This document shows positions 47,742-55,780 of a stretch of 64,000 nucleotides of DNA, piece after piece (the stretch's first letter is position 1; the number at the start of each line of letters is the position of its first letter). Below the pieces are notes generated by a model that was not told the DNA's origin, made no database searches, and worked only from the letters and a program-made list of their open reading frames with translations. Position numbers and translations under genes: made by a program. This stretch comes from Caldithrix sp. (GTDB lineage: Bacteria; Zhuqueibacterota; Zhuqueibacteria; Thermofontimicrobiales; Sulfurfontimicrobiaceae): the NCBI GenBank assembly GCA_020722815.1, contig DYKB01000005.1:102490-166489 (forward strand). The letters run 5' to 3'.

Positions 47742-49331
47742 ATGAATTATCTCTTTTTAATCATTATCATCCGATTCTTTCCACGGATGGCCAGTGCCAC
47801 GGGCACCTGGACGCCCGATCTCGATAACGGGACCTACAAAAATCCGATTATTTATGCGGACTATTCTGATCCGGATGTCGTGCGGGTTGGTAATGATTTT
47901 TATATGACCGCTTCCAGTTTTAACTGTTTCCCCGCCTTACCAATATTGCATTCAAAAGATCTGGTGAACTGGAAAATCATCAATCACGCCATTAAATCCT
48001 GGCCGGATGATTATTTCGACCTTCCCCAACATGGCAATGGTGTCTGGGCACCATCATTGCGATATCATGATGGATTATTCTGGATTTTTTATGGTGATCC
48101 GGACCTTAGAATTTTTATGGTAAAAACTCAGGATATCGACAATGACTGGGAACCGCCGGTGTTGGTCAAAAAGGCGAAGGGCTGGATTGATCCCTTTCCG
48201 CTATGGGATGACGATGGTCAGGCCTATCTGGTACATGCCTTTGCCAACAGTCGTGCCGGGGTAAAAAGTATTTTACACATCAATAAAATGAGTCCGGATG
48301 GGAAGCGTTTACTGGACGAGGGAACGCTGGTATTTGATGGTCATGCGCACCATCCAACGATAGAAGGACCAAAATTTTATAAAATGAACGGCTATTACTA
48401 TATTTTCGCGCCAGCAGGAGGTGTTCCCACAGGTTGGCAGACGGTTTTGCGCGCAAAAAATGTTCTTGGGCCATATCAGGATAAAATTGTCCTGGCCCAG
48501 GGGAATACACCCATTAACGGCCCGCATCAGGGGGGATATATCGAGTTGGAAAATGGCGATGGTTGGTTTGTCCATTTTCAGGATGTTGATCCCTATGGTC
48601 GAATCACCCATCTGCAGCCGGTGCGCTGGAAAGATAATTGGCCCATTATTGGCATCGATGAAGATGGTGATGGCGTGGGTGAACCTGTTTTACAATATCA
48701 AAAGCCATTTATTAAATCCAAAGTACCGGTTCAAATGCCACAATCGAGCGATAATTTTGAGAGCAATTTTCCGGGACTTCAATGGCAATGGCACGCCAAT
48801 CCCCAAAAAGAATGGTTTGAAATGGAAAAAAACGCTTTTCGTTTGAATTCTCAATTATTTCCAAAAGACGCTGCCAACTTTTGGCAGGTTGGCAATCTGT
48901 TTCTTCAAAAATTTCCAGCACCAGAATTTACGGTGACAACCAAAATGGATTTTTATCCCAAATCAGTCGGGGAAAAAGCCGGATTGATAGTTATGGGTCT
49001 GGATTATGCTTACATTGCACTCGAAAGGACATCTTCCGGCTATGAAATCGTGCACGTCACCTGCTTGAAAGCCACTGAAAGATCATCAGAAAAGATTATT
49101 CAAAAAATAAATTTATCTAAAAATGCTATCTACTTTCGGATTCAAGTAAAAGAAAAAGGGCTCTGCACGTTTTTATATAGCCAGAATGGAAAAGAATATC
49201 ATTCAATCGGTGAAATTTTTCCAGCACAACCGGGGAAATGGATTGGTGCGAAAGTTGGCCTGTTTGCAGTACGACCAACTTCTGCGAAAAATGGCGGGCA
49301 TGCAAATTTTGAATTTTTTCAGGTTGATTAG
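47742..49331 (+). CDS. GH43-family beta-xylosidase/alpha-L-arabinofuranosidase with C-terminal beta-sandwich
   Basis: 529 residues with a short signal peptide (LFLIIIIRFFPRMASA). The five-blade propeller motifs are visible: YADYSDPDVVRVGNDFYMTA (base Asp), WIDPFPLWDDDGQAYLVHAF (pKa modulator Asp) and IEGPKFYKMNGYYYIFAPAG (acid Glu). From about residue 330 the C-terminal GH43_C2-like concanavalin domain follows (FWQVGNLFLQKFPAPEFTV; FFQVD end). It releases arabinose or xylose from hemicellulose and pectin side chains. It follows GH28 on the same strand. Confidence 0.92.
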   Translation: MNYLFLIIIIRFFPRMASATGTWTPDLDNGTYKNPIIYADYSDPDVVRVGNDFYMTASSFNCFPALPILHSKDLVNWKIINHAIKSWPDDYFDLPQHGNGVWAPSLRYHDGLFWIFYGDPDLRIFMVKTQDIDNDWEPPVLVKKAKGWIDPFPLWDDDGQAYLVHAFANSRAGVKSILHINKMSPDGKRLLDEGTLVFDGHAHHPTIEGPKFYKMNGYYYIFAPAGGVPTGWQTVLRAKNVLGPYQDKIVLAQGNTPINGPHQGGYIELENGDGWFVHFQDVDPYGRITHLQPVRWKDNWPIIGIDEDGDGVGEPVLQYQKPFIKSKVPVQMPQSSDNFESNFPGLQWQWHANPQKEWFEMEKNAFRLNSQLFPKDAANFWQVGNLFLQKFPAPEFTVTTKMDFYPKSVGEKAGLIVMGLDYAYIALERTSSGYEIVHVTCLKATERSSEKIIQKINLSKNAIYFRIQVKEKGLCTFLYSQNGKEYHSIGEIFPAQPGKWIGAKVGLFAVRPTSAKNGGHANFEFFQVD

Positions 49332-49370
49332 AAGCTGACAACGCTAGCCGTAGAACTCAAAAAAGAAAAC

Positions 49371-49461
49371 GACAGGATAACAGGATTTACGGGATTGTAC
49401 TTTCTAAGAGAACTATTCGCTTTCAAATCAGGCACCTCCTGCAAATCTGGTGTATCCTGTC
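49371..49461. repeat. ACAGGAT-type inverted repeat between converging genes
   Basis: GACAGGATAACAGGATTTAC at 49371 and TATCCTGTC at about 49453 face each other between the GH43 and GH130 genes. Like words occur at 52277-52400 and 58384-58634. Confidence 0.6.
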
Positions 49462-49472
49462 AATTAAAGAAT

Positions 49473-50396
49473 TTATTTTTTAGCCTTCTTCAACGCTTCC
49501 AGCAATTCATTGATATTGGCGCTGGCGGCCCCAATGACCTTGTCGGCTCCTCCATAGAAGACAAGTAATTCGTCACCAAACACCACGGTTCCCTGTGGAA
49601 AGACCACATTTGGAACATCGCCCTGTAATTCATATTTTCTTTCTGGCTCCAGAATTGGTGTGGGTAACCGCGCAATAACGCGGGATGGATCATCTAAATC
49701 CAAAAGCGCGGCCCCAGCCCGATAAACCAGTTTTTTATCCACCCCGTGATAAATCATTAACCAGCCGTGATCGGTCTTAATCGGTGGAGCTCCCCCCCCA
49801 ATCTTGCTGATTTCCCATTCAAATTCCGGACGCATGACAGTATATTTCTCAATATTTTTCATATAATTTTGCCAATATTTACGATCGCCAGCCAACATCT
49901 CGTCCAGACTATTAAAATAAGCAAATTGAATATTCGGCTCCACCCGATGCATTAAAATGACCTTGCCTTTTACTGGTTCCGGAAAAATCATCGCATCTTT
50001 ATTTTGAATATCCGGAATCACCACACCATGTTTCTGATAAGTCTTGAAGTCAGTAGTAGACGCCACACTGACCCGTACCTGCTCACTATTATAAGCCGTA
50101 TAGAAAATATAATAATTTCCGTCTACAAATTTGACGATCCTGGCATCTTCACAGCCACGAGTTTCTGCTTTTTCGGTTCGTTTAATAACCGGTTCGGGTC
50201 TTCGCTCGATAACCTGACAATTTCGATCAAGTTTTGCATATCCCAGTGTGGAATAATTATCCCCTTCAACTGCACGATACAGCATGTGAATAGCATCACC
50301 TTCCCGGATTGTCCCTGGATTAAACACGGCACCCGATTCCCAGGCATGGTCGGGAATTGGCTCTAAAATTTGTTCTCGAATCCGTTTTAGTTTCAT
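49473..50396 (-). CDS. GH130-family mannoside phosphorylase
   Basis: 307 residues, no signal peptide. Family motifs: GAVFNPGTIREGDAIHMLYR at about 22-41, GCEDARIVKF with the likely catalytic Asp84, PEPVKGKVILMHRVEPNIQF, and KIGGGAPPIKTDHGWLMIYH. GH130 enzymes phosphorolyse beta-1,4 or beta-1,2 mannosides in the cytoplasm, giving mannose 1-phosphate. The exact linkage cannot be told here. The next gene upstream is an (alpha/alpha)6 lipoprotein, and an ABC sugar importer lies beyond, fitting uptake and phosphorolysis of manno-oligosaccharides. Confidence 0.92.
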   Translation of the reverse strand: MKLKRIREQILEPIPDHAWESGAVFNPGTIREGDAIHMLYRAVEGDNYSTLGYAKLDRNCQVIERRPEPVIKRTEKAETRGCEDARIVKFVDGNYYIFYTAYNSEQVRVSVASTTDFKTYQKHGVVIPDIQNKDAMIFPEPVKGKVILMHRVEPNIQFAYFNSLDEMLAGDRKYWQNYMKNIEKYTVMRPEFEWEISKIGGGAPPIKTDHGWLMIYHGVDKKLVYRAGAALLDLDDPSRVIARLPTPILEPERKYELQGDVPNVVFPQGTVVFGDELLVFYGGADKVIGAASANINELLEALKKAKK

Positions 50397-50484
50397 TGCA
50401 TGACTCCTGTTTACATCAGATGTTCATCATTAAAAATTTATATTAATTTGCTAAATAAATCATTTTTTTATAAAACTTAAATCA

Positions 50485-51912
50485 TTAAAAATTAAAAACT
50501 TCTGCCCCCTCCAGCAAATGAATCCCCGCCTGATTTTGCTTTTTTATCAAAACCGATTTTTCTCTTTTTGAATTTTGAAAAGTACGAAATTTGACTCTTT
50601 CATTATTTTTTGGATCGAATGAGTTCCCATTTTTTATTGTTTTAAATGTTAAAAATTTCTTCGCTAAAGGATGAGAAGCGATTTCAACTAAAGTATAAAG
50701 CGCCTCGATGGTCGATTCTGCACCGGCATTAAAATTTACAGTTGTTGAATCATTAATTCCATCAAAACAGCGGCCTGAAGTAGAATTGTACATGGTGATT
50801 TTGGCGACGTTATTCCCTAAAAGCCAGGAAGCTGCCAGTCCAGCCTGTTTTGCGTATTGCTCATCACCAGTGGCCTGATAAAGTTTCAAAATACCTAAGG
50901 ACATACATCGAATATCGTAAGCAATTTGAGGAAATTCTTTTTCGGCAAAAGTATCTGAAAGTGCCCATGAATTTTTAAATCCATCGATTAATAAAATGGG
51001 ATAATAGTTATCCGCCTCTTTTTGTGCGGCCTCAATATAGTCCTTCCGATCGAATATTATTCCAACTTCAGCCAGTGCCTGCGTTTGCGAATTTCCCCAA
51101 GCATGCCAGATATCCTCCCAGGAGAGAAAAGCACCGGTATAACGGCTTCCTAATGGCTGTTGCATGGATAAAATGCCTTCAACAAACTTCATGGCATCAG
51201 CTGATAGAACAGCAGAAGTATCAACTTTTAGATATTCAGCGACGCCTAACATGAATTCAGCCGTTGCGTCAGCACCGGTTTCATTGATTAGCCAACACGG
51301 GTAATTACGGCCATTTATGCGCTTGAATTTTTTATAGTTTTTGAGGCGTGATTCAACCGGGATTTGACATTTCAAAAAAGCAGTTTTAAGATCCAACGCA
51401 AATTCAGAATCGATTTTATGAAAAATCTTGTAGCCAGTACCCAGCGCCCAATAGCCTCTGGCCGCCCAAAAATTAAATGACTTTTGACTTGTTTGTCCGG
51501 TTTTATTAATTTTTAAATTGTTATCAATAAAGTTATAAAATTCACCATCTTCAGCCTGCATAAACAGAATAAAATTTAGCAAACGTTTGGCCGGTGCCAG
51601 CACTGTACTATCGCTGGATATTTCAAAATATCGTAAATAGACCACAGCCGCCCGAGCCACATCATCCACACAGGCGATTCCCTCTTCATTTGCATCCATA
51701 CGATGATAATCGGGATATTCTGAATAAATATGAACGATATCGCAGGTTTTACCATTTAAATGCACCGTTTCGGTCAAATGCTGCAAATGAGCAAAATTAA
51801 TGATTTTGCTATCATCCGGTTTCCGGATTACCTGCTGGCAATTGATAAAAGCGCAATAAATGAAAAACGATAATGATATGATTCGTTGAAAAAAGTTCAA
51901 TAGAATCCTCAC
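50485..51912 (-). CDS. (alpha/alpha)6-barrel-like lipoprotein, probably glycoside-active
   Basis: 475 residues. The leader ends AFINC, a possible lipobox. The body is mainly helical with repeating aromatic and Asp-rich turns: EYPDYHRMDANEEGIACVDD followed by VARAAVVYLRYFE, NFWAARGYWALGTGYKIF, WEDIWHAWGNSQTQAL, and SGRCFDGINDST. This is the look of a six-helical-hairpin toroid as in many glycoside hydrolases and lyases; an exact family is not recognised. Proteins with DDVARA segments often neighbour mannan-processing genes (recollection, not checked). It precedes GH130 in the same direction by 88 bases. Confidence 0.65.
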   Translation of the reverse strand: MRILLNFFQRIISLSFFIYCAFINCQQVIRKPDDSKIINFAHLQHLTETVHLNGKTCDIVHIYSEYPDYHRMDANEEGIACVDDVARAAVVYLRYFEISSDSTVLAPAKRLLNFILFMQAEDGEFYNFIDNNLKINKTGQTSQKSFNFWAARGYWALGTGYKIFHKIDSEFALDLKTAFLKCQIPVESRLKNYKKFKRINGRNYPCWLINETGADATAEFMLGVAEYLKVDTSAVLSADAMKFVEGILSMQQPLGSRYTGAFLSWEDIWHAWGNSQTQALAEVGIIFDRKDYIEAAQKEADNYYPILLIDGFKNSWALSDTFAEKEFPQIAYDIRCMSLGILKLYQATGDEQYAKQAGLAASWLLGNNVAKITMYNSTSGRCFDGINDSTTVNFNAGAESTIEALYTLVEIASHPLAKKFLTFKTIKNGNSFDPKNNERVKFRTFQNSKREKSVLIKKQNQAGIHLLEGAEVFNF

Positions 51913-51937
51913 CTCAACTTATTGAGATTGTTATAAG

Positions 51938-52108
51938 TTAAATAGAGTCTGTCCGAAAATACCAAGACCTGTCATTGCGAGGCGTTTTTTGCCGAATCCT
52001 GTTTTTTAGGCTCGCAATCCCGTCGTTAAACAGCGGAGATTGCTTCGTCGCACAAAACGCTCCTCGCAATGACAGTTCCGGATGTGTTTTTGGACAGACA
52101 CTAAATAA
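51938..52108. mobile_element. MITE-like element, copy 2
   Basis: Element 51946-52100 (155 bp) starts AGTCTGTCCGAAAATACC and ends TTTTTGGACAGACA. Inner words GTCATTGCGAGGCG, TTTTTTAGGCTCGCAATC, GAGATTGCTTCGTCGC and GCTCCTCGCAATGAC match copy 1. Flanks TTAAATAG and CTAAATAA agree in 6 of 8 bases, consistent with an aged 8-bp duplication. Confidence 0.75.
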
Positions 52109-52154
52109 TTTGTCTGGTAAAACCGTTCATAGGGGTGATAAAACAAAAGCTTCT

Positions 52155-52241
52155 GTCATGCCCGTCCGTTAGCTAACAGATTACCGGGCATCCATTTATC
52201 TGAAAAGGTGTGGATTCCCGCCCAAAACAGGCGGGAATGAC
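52155..52241. repeat. hairpin element with ATTCCCGCC arms
   Basis: TGTCATGCCCG at its start and GGGAATGACA at its end face each other, with an inner hairpin ATTCCCGCC-CAAAACA-GGCGGGAAT (52214-52238). Another dispersed palindrome. Confidence 0.65.
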
Positions 52242-52447
52242 AGATTCGATGCATACGGTGAACGGTTACTTTATCAGACAGGATTACAGGATTTAACAGG
52301 ATTGTTTCAAAAAAGCAACTCACAACCTTTTCCAAACTGTCAATTCTGCAAACTTTAACTTGAATCCAGTAAATCCTGGAGATCATGTTAATCCTGTCAA
52401 AAAAACTTCATCCGGAAGACAATCGAATTTGACCTGATGCATGATGT

Positions 52448-53257
52448 TTATCCCTTCAAACCCGTATTGGCCATACTTTCGATAAAATAGCGTTGGAAAA
52501 TAATATAAGAGACCACAATGGGTAGCGCCAGCAGTGTGGCTGCCGCCAATTGCGTCCCTAATTGCCCCTCCGCTTTGCCACCCGTCGCAAAAATGGCCAC
52601 CATTTGCGGCATGGTCATCAATTCCCATTTTCGAATGACAATCATTGGCCAAAGAACTTCGTTCCAGTTGGTCATGAATGTCACAATCCCGACCGTGATA
52701 ATCGCGGGAATTGACAACGGCCAGAAAATTCCAAATAAAATCCGAAATTCGGAGCAGCCATCAATCCGGGCGGCATCGATCAGATCGCCTGGCACACTTT
52801 TGAAATATTGTCGAAACAGAATGATAGCGAAAGAATTGATAAAATATGGCACAATCAGCGCCAGATACGAATCCGTCCACCCGAATTTGACCATGAGAAT
52901 ATAGGTCGGAATCAATGTAATTTGAAACGGCAGCACCATTGTGAAAAGCAAAATCATGAAAATCGTATCTCGCCCGCGAAATTGCAGCCTTGACAGGGCG
53001 AAACCAATCATCGAACAGAATACGAGCACGCCCGCGGTCACCGAACAGGAAACAATGAGGCTGTTTACCAATGCGCGCAAAATTGGAATTTTCTCAAAAA
53101 CATTGAAATAACTTTTGAGCGAAACAGTTGACGGAATTGGATTGAATTCACCAATTTCGGCTTCCGGGCGCAATGTCGCCGAGATCATCCAGATAAATGG
53201 ATAGATAAAAATGATAGTCCAAAAAATCAGCATCGCATATAAAATCAATTTTTTCAT
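52448..53257 (-). CDS. ABC sugar transporter permease, MalG type
   Basis: 269 residues with six membrane helices. The EAA loop is AARIDGCSEFRILFGIFWPL. Opening LILYAMLIFWTIIFIYPFIW and SATLRPEAEIGEFNPIPST are typical of the second carbohydrate permease. It forms the channel with the adjacent permease, whose stop it overlaps by 4 bases. No ATPase gene is near; a shared MsmK-type ATPase encoded elsewhere would be needed. Confidence 0.92.
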   Translation of the reverse strand: MKKLILYAMLIFWTIIFIYPFIWMISATLRPEAEIGEFNPIPSTVSLKSYFNVFEKIPILRALVNSLIVSCSVTAGVLVFCSMIGFALSRLQFRGRDTIFMILLFTMVLPFQITLIPTYILMVKFGWTDSYLALIVPYFINSFAIILFRQYFKSVPGDLIDAARIDGCSEFRILFGIFWPLSIPAIITVGIVTFMTNWNEVLWPMIVIRKWELMTMPQMVAIFATGGKAEGQLGTQLAAATLLALPIVVSYIIFQRYFIESMANTGLKG

Positions 53258-54111
53258 ACTTCTCTCTCGACAAATCGTCTTTGAATAAGCAAAACGAGCA
53301 GGACAATCGCTGCAAACACAAAACCGAGCGTTGCGGCATAGCCCATGTGATAAAAATAGAAGCCTTGCTGATAAATATACAGAATCGCCGACAGGGTACT
53401 ATCCAGCGGCCCGCCCCCGGTCATAATATATGGTTCAATAAATAATGAAAAGCCACCAATAGTCGACAGGATGACCACCATAAACATCGTGGGATTAATC
53501 ATCGGCAAGGTGATATGCCAGAAGCACTGCCAATGGGTAGCACCTTCCATTTCAGCAGCTTCATACAGATATTTCGGAACCGTCTGTAAGCCGACTAAAA
53601 ACAAGACAATATAAAGTCCCACATTTTTCCAGGTCGCCATAATCGCAATTGAAATCATTGCCATTTCCGGACGGGTGAGCCAGGGAACCCGCCCCACTCC
53701 AATCGAAGTCAGCAGCTTATTCAGGATACCGGTATCCTGAGCATAGAGACTATCCCAGAGCATGGTGATGACAACGCCTGAAACCACCACCGGGAGAAAA
53801 TAGGCAGCCCGAAAAAAAGAACGAAATTTGATTTTTTGATTCAGGAATTCAGCCAAAAACAGGGCAACCGTAATTTGCAGCGGAATATGAACCAATAAAA
53901 AAGTGATGGTATTAATCAGCGAATAAAAAAATAATTTATCCTGAAATATTTTTTCAAAATTGGTGAGTCCAATCCATTGCATCGGACTGATAATATTCCA
54001 CTTATGAAAGATTAAGACAAATGAAAAAGCTACCGGGAATAATATAAAAACCAATAGATGAATCAAATAAGGCAGTACAAAGAGATAGCCGATGTTATTT
54101 CTGTTCTTCAT
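53254..54111 (-). CDS. ABC sugar transporter permease, MalF/UgpA type
   Basis: 285 residues with six membrane helices. The EAA loop is AAEMEGATHWQCFWHITLPM; SFVLIFHKWNIISPMQWIGL and NFEKIFQDKLFFYSLINTI are family-typical. It pairs with the downstream MalG-type permease (4-base overlap) and receives sugar from the lipoprotein encoded upstream. Confidence 0.92.
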   Translation of the reverse strand: MKNRNNIGYLFVLPYLIHLLVFILFPVAFSFVLIFHKWNIISPMQWIGLTNFEKIFQDKLFFYSLINTITFLLVHIPLQITVALFLAEFLNQKIKFRSFFRAAYFLPVVVSGVVITMLWDSLYAQDTGILNKLLTSIGVGRVPWLTRPEMAMISIAIMATWKNVGLYIVLFLVGLQTVPKYLYEAAEMEGATHWQCFWHITLPMINPTMFMVVILSTIGGFSLFIEPYIMTGGGPLDSTLSAILYIYQQGFYFYHMGYAATLGFVFAAIVLLVLLIQRRFVEREV

Positions 54112-54468
54112 AAGTAATTTAGAATTATGAATGATGAATTTTGAATTATAACCTAAAATTTTAAAATGGAAATTGAATCAATGAAGGCCCCCCTCCTGCC
54201 TCCCCCAAATTCCCAAAAACGGAATTTGGAGGAGAGGAATCCTGGTTCTCTCCCTCATTTTCGCTTTTTGAAAATGGGGAGGCAGGAGGGGGTCAATAGC
54301 TCACCGAAAACGACTGCATCAGAGAAAAAACGCTTCATTTTAGTATTTCAGTTATAAAAATTTCGTATCCCTTCAATAAAGGATGGTAAAATCTACTCTT
54401 TCAAAGGTTTAAAACCTTTGAAAGGGTATACGACCATGTTTTATTGAGTGGATACAAAATTTCCGTTA
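54112..54468. repeat. spacer with two palindromic elements
   Basis: 54187-54294 is a long imperfect hairpin (CCCCCCTCCTGCCTCCCCC against GGGGAGGCAGGAGGGGG). 54365-54455 is a nested palindrome: outer arms GTATCCCTTCAATAAA and TTTATTGAGTGGATAC (14 of 16 paired), inner perfect arms CTTTCAAAGGTTT / AAACCTTTGAAAG (54398-54424). The second is related to an element at 63747-63872. No gene is seen. Confidence 0.65.
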
Positions 54469-55758
54469 CTATTTTAATATATGTCTGGCCCGTGCGGCTG
54501 CATCTTTCACCGCATCGCGCGGATTTTTGACACCATACACCACACACGCCTCATATTCGCGGGAAATGGCATCAAAAATTTCTTTCAACACGGGCGAACT
54601 GTCCGCTCCCCGGACATATTGCGCCTGTCTCGCAAAAATCTGCATTTTCGGATTTTGTTGAAAATAGTTATCATAAAGCGAATCCTGCAGAATATTTTTC
54701 CTTAACGGCAATTGACTTGAAATTTCCAGTAATCTTAAATCATTCCGGCGATTAATCATAAATTTGACAAATTTCCAGGCTGCACCAGGATGTTTGGAGG
54801 TACTGAAAATCACTATGTTTTTAAAATCACCATAGGTATATCGCGGCCCGTTGTAATCGTCCGGTACCGGTAAGGCGGCAAAATCATACTCGAATCCTGC
54901 CGGTTTATATTTTTCAGCATGGGTAATTTCCCAGGGGCCGGTAAACCGGGTCGCCACAAATCCACCCAGAAAGACGTCGGAACGGCCCGTTACTTTTTCT
55001 TTCGGAAAATAGCCTTGCTGAAAAATGGTTTGTAAAAATTGAAAAACCTGTTCCGCTGCCTGATTTTCAAAAATCACCTGATTGTTTTTCACCAACGTTT
55101 TTCCACTCGCAGCAGCAATATACAGACTGTAAAAATCAAAGAATCGCTGCCACCAAATCGTTCGGATATCCGCTAATCCCATCCAGTGATCAAAATAACC
55201 ATCGTTATTGGCATCCTGCGTAATTTTTTCCGCCGCCTGCAAATATTCTGAATACGTCAGCGGGAAATGAGCAAATCCGGCGGCAGCCAACATTTTCTTG
55301 TTATAAATAATCATAATCGGATTGGTTTTCCAGGGAATTTGGTAAATATGGCCATTGGGTGAACGGGCTTCTTCGAGAATATCCTCCTGAAAACGTGCCC
55401 GCGCCACTGAATCAAAATCAGCGAACGTGTCCAATGACACGAGTGCATCTGCTTCGACATACAGTTCCACGTCACCTGGCCATATATTTGAATATATGTC
55501 CGGCGTGGTTTTACTCACCACGGCTGATAAAATCACTTCCTCACTGGACTGGCTCTCGGGTATGGATTGATGGATTACCTGAATATCGGGATGCGCGGCA
55601 TTCCATTCGGCCACAACAATGCGCGCCAGATTAATTTCGTACTGATTATTGGCGGACCAGTACGTTAATTGTATCTTCTCATCTCCCCCATCGGATTTCT
55701 GGCAATGACAAAAAATGAACAGGAAACATAAAATTAATATTAGCCAGGCTTTCATCAT
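54469..55758 (-). CDS. ABC transporter sugar-binding lipoprotein
   Basis: About 429 residues from ATG at 55758, where the signal peptide begins (MMKAWLILILCFLFIF), ending in a Cys lipobox (FCHC). A frame start at 55803 is also possible and would overlap the upstream gene. Family 1 solute-binding motifs: LTYWSANNQYEINLARIVVA, IWPGDVELYVEADALVSLDT, IYQIPWKTNPIMIIYNKKML, and VATRFTGPWEITHAEKY. It binds oligosaccharides for the two permeases downstream. No clear ribosome site; translation may be coupled to the upstream gene, whose stop is 23 bases away. Confidence 0.9.
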   Translation of the reverse strand: MMKAWLILILCFLFIFCHCQKSDGGDEKIQLTYWSANNQYEINLARIVVAEWNAAHPDIQVIHQSIPESQSSEEVILSAVVSKTTPDIYSNIWPGDVELYVEADALVSLDTFADFDSVARARFQEDILEEARSPNGHIYQIPWKTNPIMIIYNKKMLAAAGFAHFPLTYSEYLQAAEKITQDANNDGYFDHWMGLADIRTIWWQRFFDFYSLYIAAASGKTLVKNNQVIFENQAAEQVFQFLQTIFQQGYFPKEKVTGRSDVFLGGFVATRFTGPWEITHAEKYKPAGFEYDFAALPVPDDYNGPRYTYGDFKNIVIFSTSKHPGAAWKFVKFMINRRNDLRLLEISSQLPLRKNILQDSLYDNYFQQNPKMQIFARQAQYVRGADSSPVLKEIFDAISREYEACVVYGVKNPRDAVKDAAARARHILK

Positions 55759-55780
55759 ATTAAAATTGCGCTGTATTGGA

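Larger units (their letters stand above)
51913..52447. other. 535-bp spacer with three repeat elements
   Basis: Holds the MITE-like copy 2 (51946-52100), a GGCGGGAAT hairpin element (52155-52241), and ACAGGAT-type inverted repeats (52277-52400). No gene is seen. Confidence 0.6.
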
